A stretch of DNA of 7,268 nucleotides from an uncultured Opitutaceae bacterium. Its GTDB lineage: Bacteria; Verrucomicrobiota; Verrucomicrobiia; Opitutales; Opitutaceae. The stretch is taken from NCBI GenBank assembly GCA_937128785.1, contig CAKZMS010000704.1, forward strand, positions 1 to 7,268, read 5' to 3'. The position numbers and the translations under genes are program-made. Of the stretch, positions 1 to 6,173 are shown one piece after another (position 1 is the first letter of the stretch; every line of letters starts with the position of its first letter). Under the pieces are notes generated by a model. It was not told where the DNA came from. It made no database searches and saw only the letters and a list, made by a program, of their open reading frames with translations.

Positions 1-317
1 ATGCCGAAGATCTTATTGATCCAGATCTGCCGGGCCTCGGGCGTGCGATCAACCCGGGAGAGGGCACGCCAGTTGGTGATGCGCATGATAGGTGTGTCAT
101 CCTGCTCGAAGCGGCGCGGATAGTAGTGCTCCCACACCAGTCGGCGGTGGCCGAATGGGATCAGCACTTCGGCCGCGTGGATTTGATCGACGGGCGTGCC
201 GACCTCGAGCACTTCGGCGAGGGTGGCGACGGCTCGTTGGGTGAGTTTATCAGACGACGCGGCGGCGTTTCCAACGAAGGCGAGGGCGACCAACAGAACT
301 GGGATGGGGCGGGGCAT
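1..317 (-). CDS. Secreted HEAT-like alpha-solenoid protein, N-terminal part only (possibly the N-terminal extension of a sodium:solute symporter)
   Basis: This gene reads leftward from the ATG complementary to 315-317 and runs off the window edge, leaving 105 complete codons. Residues 1-20 (MPRPIPVLLVALAFVGNAAA) are a typical Sec signal peptide with an AAA-type cleavage site, which supports this start. No Shine-Dalgarno is visible upstream. The rest is helical. It contains QIHAAEVLIPFG (about residues 45-56), then RITNWRALSR and RQIWINKIFG near the end. This spacing resembles the 'HAAE.L...G / RI..WR.L / W..KI' solenoid repeats that I recall at the exported N-terminus of large PVC and Bacteroidota sodium:solute symporters. 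No membrane segment lies in the visible part, so the transporter assignment is a guess. A free HEAT-repeat protein or a sulfatase-associated solenoid would also fit. It is transcribed divergently from the dehydrogenase, 77 bp away. Confidence 0.6.
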   Translation of the reverse strand, partial: MPRPIPVLLVALAFVGNAAASSDKLTQRAVATLAEVLEVGTPVDQIHAAEVLIPFGHRRLVWEHYYPRRFEQDDTPIMRITNWRALSRVDRTPEARQIWINKIFG

Positions 318-394
318 GAAAATTCAGTGGGATAAATTGAATCAAGGGGCGGCCGAATCTTGCGCTGACGTCCGGGGTTAAGCAACTTGATCCC
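318..394. promoter_or_regulatory. Divergent intergenic region between the solenoid gene and the dehydrogenase
   Basis: These 77 bp separate two genes transcribed away from each other, so promoters for both directions should lie here. I could not place a convincing -35/-10 pair. The AT-richest patch is at 331-342. A weak, widely spaced inverted repeat (ATCAAG at 341-346, CTTGAT at 386-391) is present but is not strong evidence of an operator. Neither start codon has a clear Shine-Dalgarno. Confidence 0.4.
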
Positions 395-1135
395 ATGCTA
401 CGGGCCATTGTCACGGGAGGTGCCACCAATATTGGTCGAGCGATCACGGAAAGGTTTTTGGCCGATGGAGCCCGGGTAGTGGTGGGTCAACCCGATGTGG
501 CGGTGGCGCAGCCGCTGGTGGATCGCTTCGGCGATCGCGTTATCCCCCTCCCGGTCGATGTGGGGGATGCTGCGCAGTGTCGTCGGTTTGTGGATGCGGC
601 GGCCCAACAATTGGACGGACTTGATGTGTTGGTGAACAACGCGGCCATCACCGGCGCGGGGGCCTTGGCCAGGTTGGCCGATGTGAAGCCGGAGGATTTT
701 GACCGTATGGTCGGCGTGAACCTGGGCGGGCCCGTTTTCTGTTCGCAGGCCGCGGTGCCGGCAATGAAGGCATCCGGCGGAGGCGTGATTGTGCAGGTGT
801 CCTCGGTCAATGCCTACAAGCCGCAGCCGGGGGCGTCGCTCTATGCGGCGACGAAAGCGGCGCTGGTTTCACTCACCCAATCGATGGGCCGGGAGTTGGC
901 TGCCGACGGCATCCGGGTGGTGGCCGTCGCGCCCGGTGATATTCGCGTCGATACGTCCGCGGGCTCGGCGGAGGTCATGGCCAAAGCAGGGTTGGATTCC
1001 GGGATCGAGGCGCAGACTCCGCTGGGGCAGGGGGAGCCGGCCGACGTCGCCGAGACCGTGGCCTTTCTTTGCTCCGGCACAGCCAAGTTCGTGACCGGCA
1101 CCACCTGGACGGTGGACGGCGGCCTGCTCGCATGA
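395..1135 (+). CDS. Short-chain dehydrogenase/reductase (SDR), probably a sugar or deoxy-sugar-acid dehydrogenase
   Basis: This is a cytoplasmic NAD(P)-dependent oxidoreductase of the classical SDR family. Its 246 residues match the usual length of about 250. Visible motifs are the Rossmann loop TGGATNIG (7-14, with Asn in place of the second Gly), NNAA (81-84), Asn109, the catalytic Ser136/Ser137, Tyr150 and Lys154 in the YxxxK arrangement, and the C-terminal VTGTTWTVDGG (233-243). The loop after the second strand (VVVGQPD, 28-34) has no obvious acidic residue at the usual NAD-selecting site, so the cofactor is unclear. The ATG at 395 places the first beta-strand directly at the N-terminus; there is no strong Shine-Dalgarno. 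Lying in one locus with a fuconolactonase-type amidohydrolase, it could oxidise a sugar such as L-fucose to its lactone, or act later as a 2-keto-3-deoxy-acid dehydrogenase. The family is certain; the substrate is inferred. It converges on the next gene with an 11-bp gap. Confidence 0.9.
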   Translation: MLRAIVTGGATNIGRAITERFLADGARVVVGQPDVAVAQPLVDRFGDRVIPLPVDVGDAAQCRRFVDAAAQQLDGLDVLVNNAAITGAGALARLADVKPEDFDRMVGVNLGGPVFCSQAAVPAMKASGGGVIVQVSSVNAYKPQPGASLYAATKAALVSLTQSMGRELAADGIRVVAVAPGDIRVDTSAGSAEVMAKAGLDSGIEAQTPLGQGEPADVAETVAFLCSGTAKFVTGTTWTVDGGLLA

Positions 1136-1146
1136 ACCACGCTCGT

Positions 1147-2124
1147 TCAGATCGGAACGACGACGAACAATGCGTCCCCGGTTTGAACCGCGTGCTGATG
1201 ACGGCGCAGCACTACGGTCCCCGCGCTTTCGGCGAGCACCGGGGTAGCGGTGCCGGGGTCAGCTGCGGTCACCGTGCCGAGGGTGTCGCCGACGTCGACC
1301 GTCGTGCCCAGGTTCACCGTGGGTTCGAAGGTGCCGGCGTGCGGCGCAGGGTGGTGGACCTGCAGATGGGTTTCCTCGGCCTCGGTCGAATGGTAGCACG
1401 GTTGGGGGGCGAGCGGACCAAGGGTGTCGTCGAGACAACCAATTTCGATCAGCAGGTTTTGCAGTCCGTTGTCCAAGGCGACGAGATCCTCCTCTCGCAA
1501 TCCTCCCGCGCCGCGGCTCTCGGTATAAATCGCCGCGACCTTGCGCTCGTATGCCGCGCTCAGGGTGCGCCCCGGGAGGAACGGTCCGGACCAGCACCAA
1601 AGGCGGTCGAAGCATGCGGCCATCGCGCGCTGGGTGGCATCGATGGCAGCATCGCCGCCGGCGATGAATCCGACCCAGGGATGAATTTCGAGTGCGTGCC
1701 CGCCGCTGTGGAGATCGACGTAGTGGGAGGCGTGAGCGAGCACGTCCGTATCAAACAGATGGGCCAAACGCGCAGTGGGCGATCCCTCCGGCGAGCCGGG
1801 AAAGGCGCGCGCCAAATTTCCGTCGTCGTCGGGATGGCATCGGAGGTCAGCGGCGAAGGCGGCCTCGTTGAGCACAGGAATCAACACGACGGTTCCACAG
1901 AGATTTGCGGGAGGCTCGGTGTCCGTCCAGCAGCGGAGCACAGCAGGCCCCTCATATTCGTCGCCGTGGGTCGCGCCATTGAGGACGAGGGTCGGCCCGG
2001 GTTGGCTGCCTCGCCAAATCCAAGCGTCGAATCCCACTTCGGCATCGCCGAAACGAAGTTGATGGGATCCGGCAGGAAGATCGGACCACGCAATCGAATT
2101 TGCACCGGAAGGGTCTGCCGTCAT
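1147..2124 (-). CDS. Succinylglutamate desuccinylase/aspartoacylase (AstE/AspA) family zinc deacylase
   Basis: This is a zinc-dependent hydrolase of the M14-related AstE/aspartoacylase family, 325 residues, with no signal peptide and so likely cytoplasmic. Family members cleave amide bonds of N-acyl amino acids or related small molecules. Key residues are visible in order: zinc ligands His53 and Glu56 in ATHGDEYEG (51-58); VLNEAAF (84-90), corresponding to the family's NPxAxxxxxR block, with Arg95; NLARAFPG (103-110), the substrate-binding N-x-x-R-x-F-P-G; zinc ligand His139 in DLHSGG (137-142); and a candidate general base Glu202 in TESRGAGG (201-208). Residues about 258-325 form a barrel-sandwich-like C-terminal domain, usual for this family. 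The start complementary to 2122-2124 lies well before the fold; no Shine-Dalgarno is seen. It is divergent from the threonine-synthase-like gene across a repeat-bearing gap. The family is secure; the substrate is unknown. Confidence 0.85.
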   Translation of the reverse strand: MTADPSGANSIAWSDLPAGSHQLRFGDAEVGFDAWIWRGSQPGPTLVLNGATHGDEYEGPAVLRCWTDTEPPANLCGTVVLIPVLNEAAFAADLRCHPDDDGNLARAFPGSPEGSPTARLAHLFDTDVLAHASHYVDLHSGGHALEIHPWVGFIAGGDAAIDATQRAMAACFDRLWCWSGPFLPGRTLSAAYERKVAAIYTESRGAGGLREEDLVALDNGLQNLLIEIGCLDDTLGPLAPQPCYHSTEAEETHLQVHHPAPHAGTFEPTVNLGTTVDVGDTLGTVTAADPGTATPVLAESAGTVVLRRHQHAVQTGDALFVVVPI

Positions 2125-2198
2125 GACTGATGAAGAGATGAATGACGCATGGGGCTATATCAGTCCGAACCGAATTGGGGAGCAACTGAGTATCACGA

Positions 2199-2268
2199 TG
2201 TCGGGCATAAAGCCCGACTCACGGCCAAGCGATGGAACGCCACGGTGGGTCGGGCTTTATGCCCGACA
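2199..2268. repeat. Inverted pair of 19-bp palindromes (REP/BIME-like doublet)
   Basis: GTCGGGCATAAAGCCCGAC at 2200-2218 is a 7-bp perfect stem with a 5-nt loop. At 2249-2267 lies GTCGGGCTTTATGCCCGAC, its exact reverse complement. Each copy can fold alone. Alternatively the two copies can pair with each other over 19 bp, extended by T2199-A2268 and by four inner pairs (2219-2222 with 2245-2248, one of them G-T), leaving a 22-nt loop. The doublet sits between the divergent deacylase and PLP-enzyme genes. Its right end touches the Shine-Dalgarno of the PLP enzyme. Repetitive extragenic palindromes have this architecture; whether this is a genome-wide family cannot be seen here. A regulatory hairpin pair is the alternative. 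Confidence 0.8.
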
Positions 2269-2273
2269 AGGAG
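2268..2273 (+). promoter_or_regulatory. Shine-Dalgarno AAGGAG that fixes the start of the PLP enzyme
   Basis: AAGGAG lies 7 nt before the ATG at 2281, the right spacing. The ATG at 2275 is only 1 nt away, and the far upstream ATG at 2149 would read through the palindrome pair and add unrelated sequence. The start is therefore placed at 2281. This is the only strong ribosome-binding site in the window, and it directly follows the second palindrome. Confidence 0.8.
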
Positions 2274-2280
2274 AATGGTC

Positions 2281-3357
2281 ATGAGCATTTGGAACTACGC
2301 CGAACGCTGGTCGGCCCCGCCGCGGGAAATTGCGGTGACCATGGGTGAAGGCAACACGCCGCTCATCCGTTCCACCCGCATCGGGCCCGCGCTCGGGCTC
2401 GAAAACCTCTGGTTCAAGTACGAAGGCGGTAACCCGACCGGATCCTACAAAGACCGGTTCGCGGCTGCGGCGATCACGCACCTGAAGGCGGACGGCAAGC
2501 GCGCCTGTCTCGGCACCTCCAGTGGCAACACGGGGGCCGCGGTGGCGGCCTATTGTGCGCGGGCCGGGATGGCCTGTCATCTCGCGATTGTGGAAGGCGC
2601 GCCGGAAGGAAAGCTGCGCCAGATGCGGGCGTATGGCGCGCACCTGTATCGGGTGAAGGATTTTGGGAAGTCCCCGACTGTGAACGACGAAGTCATGACG
2701 GGACTGCGCGCGTTGGCGGCGGAACTGCAGGCGGGTTTTGAAGTGAGTGCCTTTGCGCTTTCCCCGCGGGGGATGGCGGGGGTGAAGACGATGGGTTACG
2801 AACTCGCCGAGGCGTTTCCCAAAACCCCCTTCACCGTTTTCAGCCCGGCCGGTGGCGGGGGACTGACGTTGGCAGTGGCCCGAGCGATTACGGAATCCGG
2901 TGGGGGCGCACGGGTGCACTGCGTCCAGCCGGTCGGCAACGATACGATCGCGACGCCGTTGCGCAACGGAGCGGATCAAGCGGTGACAGTCCAATCGACC
3001 ACGGCGATCAGTGGGCTGCAGGTGGGCAGCGTGCTGGATGGCGATGACGTGATTGCGGCATGTCGGTCGCAGGGTGGCACCGGTTATGTGGTCACTGACG
3101 AGGCGGCGTTTGCGTGGCAGGCGAGATTGGCGACTGACGAAGGGATTTTTTGTGAACCGGCATGTGCAGTGAGTTTGGCGGGCGCGGCCGCGGCGGTTGA
3201 GGCGGGCGAGATTGATCCGACCGAGCACGCGGTATGTTTGATCACCGGTGTAGGATTTAAGGACGAGCTCTCGGTGCAGAAGATGACCGGCGAGGCCCCG
3301 ACTCCGCTTGTTCCCACGTTCACTGATTTTGCCGCTGCGGTGCGCGCGGCGCATTAA
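2281..3357 (+). CDS. Threonine synthase-like fold-type II PLP enzyme
   Basis: This is a 358-residue cytoplasmic PLP enzyme of the tryptophan-synthase-beta (fold II) superfamily, closest by eye to the short bacterial threonine synthases of about 350 residues. Visible motifs are GEGNTPLI (22-29); NPTGSYKDRF (51-60), with Lys57 expected to form the PLP Schiff base; the substrate loop SSGNTGAAVAAY (80-91); the PLP-phosphate glycine loop SPAGGGG (188-194); GIFCEPACAVSLAG (288-301); and ITGVGFKD (321-328). Canonical threonine synthases usually read GSFKDRG and end in GHGLKD, so this looks like a divergent paralogue. True threonine synthase makes threonine from O-phosphohomoserine, but no homoserine-pathway gene is nearby. 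A lyase, dehydratase or other beta/gamma-replacement role on a locus-specific substrate is possible. The start is set by the AAGGAG at 2268-2273. The stop is 23 bp before the propeller gene, so the two are probably co-transcribed. Confidence 0.85.
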   Translation: MSIWNYAERWSAPPREIAVTMGEGNTPLIRSTRIGPALGLENLWFKYEGGNPTGSYKDRFAAAAITHLKADGKRACLGTSSGNTGAAVAAYCARAGMACHLAIVEGAPEGKLRQMRAYGAHLYRVKDFGKSPTVNDEVMTGLRALAAELQAGFEVSAFALSPRGMAGVKTMGYELAEAFPKTPFTVFSPAGGGGLTLAVARAITESGGGARVHCVQPVGNDTIATPLRNGADQAVTVQSTTAISGLQVGSVLDGDDVIAACRSQGGTGYVVTDEAAFAWQARLATDEGIFCEPACAVSLAGAAAAVEAGEIDPTEHAVCLITGVGFKDELSVQKMTGEAPTPLVPTFTDFAAAVRAAH

Positions 3358-3380
3358 TCACCCCATCACGAAGAAAGAAG

Positions 3381-5003
3381 ATGAATTTCCCAAACACCCT
3401 CAGGTTGGTCGCGGTTGGGTTGGGTTTGCCCCTAGCTGCGCCGGCGACCGTTACCGACATCGGCACGCAGCGAGAGTTGTTCGTCGAGGACAGCTTGATT
3501 GAGCGATTGGAGGGTGGGGCGCAGCTGGGGATGCATGAACCCATTCCACGCGAGATTGCCATCGTGCACGAGGCCCCGTGGGAAGGCACTGGCAGCGGTT
3601 ATCACAGCGTCTTCGAAGACGACGGGCTTTACCGGATGTATTACAAATCCTGGCAGTTGGATCCGCTGAACGCGGCTCAGCGTGATCCGAACGATCCGCC
3701 CAATCCGCGGTTCTCGGCCTACGCGGAAAGCGACGACGGGATTCACTGGCGGAAGCCGGAGCTCGGGCTGCATGCCTTCGAGGGCAGCACGGCCAATAAT
3801 ATTGTGATGCTTTCGGAGACGGTGGGCGCGGTGGAAGTGGATGCGGCGCATCCGGCATTTTTTAAAGACACCAACCCCGCCGCTCCCGCCGACGCCCGCT
3901 ACAAGGCGTTCTTTCGGTCCAACGGCGATAAAGGCCTGTTGGCTTTCAAGTCGGCCGACGCGTTGCGGTGGGTGCCGATGGCGGATCACCCCGTGATTAC
4001 GGATGGGGCATTCGATTCGCAGAATCTCGCATTTTGGGACGAAGTTGCCGGCGTCTACCGAGCCTACTGGCGCAGCTTCACACCACCGGAGAAGGAAGGT
4101 GATACGGGCCTGCGTTCCATTCGCACGGGAACGTCTCCGGATTTCATCAACTGGGAAGTGATCGGAGATCTGACCTATGCCGATTCGCCCCCGGAACAGC
4201 TTTACACCAACCAGATCAAAGCCTACCCGCGAGCGCCTCACCTCTTGATCGGGTTTCCTAATCGCTACGTTGAGCGCGGTCACGAACATGAACCCGCGAT
4301 GGATGCCGCCTCCGCCCGGATTGCCGGCAACCAAGCCGCCGACGAAACGCGTAGTGCGCACTGGTCGCATGCAATGAAGTCCTTGCCGGAACGGGAACAC
4401 CGTGAGTTTCGCGCCGAGGCCCGTGAGCGTTATGGCACGGCCATGACGGAGTCGTTGTTCATGGCGAGCCGCGATGGCGTGCACTTCAAGCGTTGGAACG
4501 AAGCGTTTTTGGCCCCCGGGATCGAGCGTCCGGGCACGTGGAACTACGGCCACCAATACATTGCCTGGCACGTGGTCGAAACCGAGTCGGCTCTGCCGGG
4601 CGCCCCGCGCGAGCTCTCCCTCTACGCGGTGGAAAGCTACTGGACGGCGCCTGGAAGTGCCCTGCGACGCTACACGTTGCGACTGGATGGCTTCGTTTCG
4701 GTCCGGGCTCCGGCCACCGGAGGTGAGTTGATCACCAAACCGATTCGATTCGACGGGACCGAGCTGGCCCTGAACTTCGCGACCTCGGTGGCGGGCAGCG
4801 TGCGGGTGGAGATCCAGGATGAAGCCGGAATGCCGCTGCCGGGGTTCACGTTGGCCGACTCTGCGCCGCTATATGGCAACACGGTCGATCGAGCGATCGC
4901 CTGGAAGCATGGGGGAGACCTCGGGGAACTGGCGGGCAGGGTGGTGCGGTTGCGATTCGTGCTGCACGATGCCGACCTCTACGCCTACCGCTTTCGGGAC
5001 TGA
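3381..5003 (+). CDS. Secreted five-bladed-propeller protein (GH32/GH43-like fold) of unproven activity
   Basis: This 540-residue exported protein begins with a signal peptide (about 1-22, MNFPNTLRLVAVGLGLPLAA then PA), followed by IGTQRELFVEDSLIERLEG (27-45). That opening belongs to a large family of PVC proteins I recognise but know no name for. Blade-like 'S-x-D-G-x-H-W' motifs recur: ESDDGIHWRKPELGL (116-130), SADALRW (191-197), TSPDFINW (251-258) and ASRDGVHFKRW (362-372). This pattern is typical of five-bladed GH32/GH43-type propellers. Residues about 440-540, with TKPIRFDG and GSVRVEIQDEAGMPLPGF, form a beta-sandwich C-terminal domain. Residues about 297-356 are a charged, probably helical insertion. 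No catalytic acids can be assigned. It is 23 bp downstream of the PLP enzyme; the purine-rich AAGAAAGAAG just before the ATG is a weak ribosome site. It probably acts on a glycan in the periplasm or outside the cell, given the sulfatase nearby. A binding-only role is also possible. Confidence 0.8.
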   Translation: MNFPNTLRLVAVGLGLPLAAPATVTDIGTQRELFVEDSLIERLEGGAQLGMHEPIPREIAIVHEAPWEGTGSGYHSVFEDDGLYRMYYKSWQLDPLNAAQRDPNDPPNPRFSAYAESDDGIHWRKPELGLHAFEGSTANNIVMLSETVGAVEVDAAHPAFFKDTNPAAPADARYKAFFRSNGDKGLLAFKSADALRWVPMADHPVITDGAFDSQNLAFWDEVAGVYRAYWRSFTPPEKEGDTGLRSIRTGTSPDFINWEVIGDLTYADSPPEQLYTNQIKAYPRAPHLLIGFPNRYVERGHEHEPAMDAASARIAGNQAADETRSAHWSHAMKSLPEREHREFRAEARERYGTAMTESLFMASRDGVHFKRWNEAFLAPGIERPGTWNYGHQYIAWHVVETESALPGAPRELSLYAVESYWTAPGSALRRYTLRLDGFVSVRAPATGGELITKPIRFDGTELALNFATSVAGSVRVEIQDEAGMPLPGFTLADSAPLYGNTVDRAIAWKHGGDLGELAGRVVRLRFVLHDADLYAYRFRD

Positions 5004-5171
5004 ACGCATTGAACTGTTTCACCATGGGACGCTTTGAGCTGCGGACGTAGGAGGGAAACGCTCCATCGTGTTCATTGGTTGGTCCCAATGGGCCTCGGGT
5101 CGATGCGTCGATTCGGGGCCCGACGGGAGTGACATCTCGGTGAAGACACTTTGAGATAGCACCACTTCCCC
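5004..5171 (+). other. 168-bp intergenic spacer before the amidohydrolase
   Basis: No credible gene lies here. The first part (5038-5070) is purine-rich with a small GGAG/CTCC inverted repeat (5050-5053 and 5061-5064). The centre carries the strong hairpin at 5090-5121. No Shine-Dalgarno precedes the ATG at 5172 (the bases before it read ACCACTTCCCC). The spacer may hold a promoter or terminator, but no clear consensus was found. Confidence 0.5.
5090..5121. repeat. 14-bp stem hairpin with a TGCG loop
   Basis: The left arm GGGCCTCGGGTCGA (5090-5103) pairs along its full length with the right arm TCGATTCGGGGCCC (5108-5121), around the loop TGCG (5104-5107). Eleven pairs are Watson-Crick and three are G-T/T-G wobbles as read for the plus-strand RNA; there is no mismatch. 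There is no T-tract after it, so it does not look like a Rho-independent terminator. It sits between the propeller gene and the amidohydrolase. It could be an RNA-processing or stability hairpin, or one copy of an interspersed repeat. Confidence 0.7.
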
Positions 5172-6008
5172 ATGATCGATTCCCACCAACATTTTTGGCA
5201 GTATTGTCCCGAGGACTACGATTGGATTGACGACAGCATGGCTGTCATTCGGCGGGACTTTGGCCCGGATGACCTCGCGGCCGTGGCTGGAGAGGTGGGC
5301 GTCACGGGTTCGGTGGCGGTGCAGGCCCGGCAGAGTGTGGCGGAGTCGCAGTGGCTGTTGGACCTCGCCGGGCAAAATAGCTTCATCCAAGGCGTGGTGG
5401 GCTGGGTGCCTCTAGCGGAAAGCAACGTCGCCGAGCACTTGGATCAATTCGCGCAAAACCCGGTTTTCAAAGGCGTGCGCCATGTGGTGCAGGGAGAGTC
5501 GGATCCCGGGTTTCTGGCGCGGGATAATTTTAATGCCGGCATTGAGGCAGTCACTTCGCATGACCTGGTCTACGATGTCCTCATCAAGGCGCCTCAGCTC
5601 GAGGCCTCGATTGCTTTTGTGGACCAACATCCCAATCAACGCTTCGTGCTCGATCATATCGCCAAGCCGGTGGTGGCAGGGGCACCTCCGTCGCCCTGGC
5701 GGGAACAGATTGCCGAGCTCGGCCAGCGCGAGAATGTGAGCTGCAAGTTTTCAGGCGTGGTGACCGAGGTGCCGGGAGAAGCCTGGTCACCCGATCTCAT
5801 CGAACCGTATTGGGATGTGGTTCTGAATGCGTTTGGGGCGGACCGGCTGATGTTCGGATCCGATTGGCCGGTGTGTCTGGTGCGGACCAGTTACCTTCGC
5901 TGGCTTCACGTGGTGAGCTTGTTTGCTTCGAAACTATCGACCGACGAGCAGGCGCGCGTGATGGGTGGCACGGCAACCCAAGTGTATCGCCTGGAAGGGT
6001 CGTCGTGA
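5172..6008 (+). CDS. L-fuconolactonase-type amidohydrolase (COG3618, TIM-barrel metal-dependent hydrolase)
   Basis: This is a 278-residue cytoplasmic hydrolase of the amidohydrolase_2/COG3618 family. Characterised members open sugar lactones such as L-fucono-1,5-lactone, L-rhamnonolactone or galactarolactone-type compounds. The N-terminus MIDSHQHFW places the HxH motif (His5, His7) on the first beta-strand, which strongly supports the start at 5172 despite the absent Shine-Dalgarno. Other motifs are FKGVRHVVQGE (99-109), LDHIAKP with His162 (160-166), CKFSGVVTEV (191-200) and FGSDWPV with the catalytic Asp231 (228-234). Its length agrees with the family (about 270-290). It most likely hydrolyses the lactone made by a sugar dehydrogenase, and the SDR at 395-1135 is one candidate partner. 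The exact sugar cannot be told from sequence; fuconolactone is favoured because of the nearby sulfatase, but this is inference. Confidence 0.88.
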   Translation: MIDSHQHFWQYCPEDYDWIDDSMAVIRRDFGPDDLAAVAGEVGVTGSVAVQARQSVAESQWLLDLAGQNSFIQGVVGWVPLAESNVAEHLDQFAQNPVFKGVRHVVQGESDPGFLARDNFNAGIEAVTSHDLVYDVLIKAPQLEASIAFVDQHPNQRFVLDHIAKPVVAGAPPSPWREQIAELGQRENVSCKFSGVVTEVPGEAWSPDLIEPYWDVVLNAFGADRLMFGSDWPVCLVRTSYLRWLHVVSLFASKLSTDEQARVMGGTATQVYRLEGSS

Positions 6009-6013
6009 TGGGC

Positions 6014-6051
6014 GGCAGCTTGATCTGTCTTTCCACTCCGCTGTTTTTTTT
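6014..6051 (+). terminator. Possible weak Rho-independent terminator after the amidohydrolase
   Basis: A run of eight T (6044-6051) begins 35 bp after the amidohydrolase stop. Before it, GGCAGC (6014-6019) can pair with GCTGTT (6040-6045) using two G-U pairs and a 20-nt loop. The stem is weak and overlaps the T-run, so this may only be a T-tract at the edge of the repeat that follows. Confidence 0.25.
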
Positions 6052-6084
6052 GACCACAGATTCCACCGAAATCCACAGATTGCT

Positions 6085-6110
6085 TCCGCCGTCGCTGAAG
6101 CTATGGCGGA
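6085..6110. repeat. TCCGCC/GGCGGA hairpin inside the inverted-repeat element
   Basis: TCCGCC (6085-6090) pairs with GGCGGA (6105-6110). A G-T pair and a T-A pair extend the stem inward, leaving the loop CGCTGAAGCT. The motif 'TCCGCC-GTCGCTGAAGCTA-GGCGGA' resembles a short interspersed hairpin that I recall in many bacterial genomes of this kind; copy number here is unknown. Confidence 0.6.
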
Positions 6111-6151
6111 CAGGGACGCACCTAAATTACCCTAAAGCATTCCGCTGCTCA

Positions 6152-6173
6152 GAAAGCAGGCCTCCTGCCTTTC
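6152..6173. repeat. GCAGG-CCT-CCTGC hairpin inside the inverted-repeat element
   Basis: GCAGG (6156-6160) and CCTGC (6164-6168) form a perfect 5-bp stem around a 3-nt loop. After one bulged C at 6169, GAAA (6152-6155) pairs with TTTC (6170-6173). It is the third inverted structure packed between the amidohydrolase and the sulfatase. No T-tract follows, so a terminator is unlikely. Confidence 0.6.

Noticed and set aside
339..393. Inverted repeat GAATCAAG / CTTGATCC as a regulator operator upstream of the dehydrogenase
   Set aside because: Only six bases match perfectly and the half-sites are 39 bp apart, so chance is a sufficient explanation.
1069..2130. Long plus-strand open frame (353 codons) overlapping the dehydrogenase end and the whole deacylase gene
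   Set aside because: It is antisense to a minus-strand gene with clear zinc-ligand and substrate motifs, has no recognisable domain, and overlaps the SDR coding sequence. Long antisense frames are expected at this GC content.
2149..2280. Upstream extension of the PLP enzyme from the ATG at 2149
   Set aside because: It would translate across the palindrome pair, adds 44 residues unlike the family, and lacks a ribosome site. The ATG at 2281 has an AAGGAG 7 nt away and gives the normal length.
2257..3354. Minus-strand open frame (365 codons) opposite the PLP enzyme
   Set aside because: The Arg/His-rich, low-complexity translation has no domain, and the plus strand carries all PLP-enzyme motifs. 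It is a shadow.
3432..4571. Minus-strand open frame (379 codons) opposite the propeller gene
   Set aside because: The Arg/Val/Gly-rich translation has no family resemblance and no signal peptide. The plus-strand frame is a recognisable full-length protein with a signal peptide.
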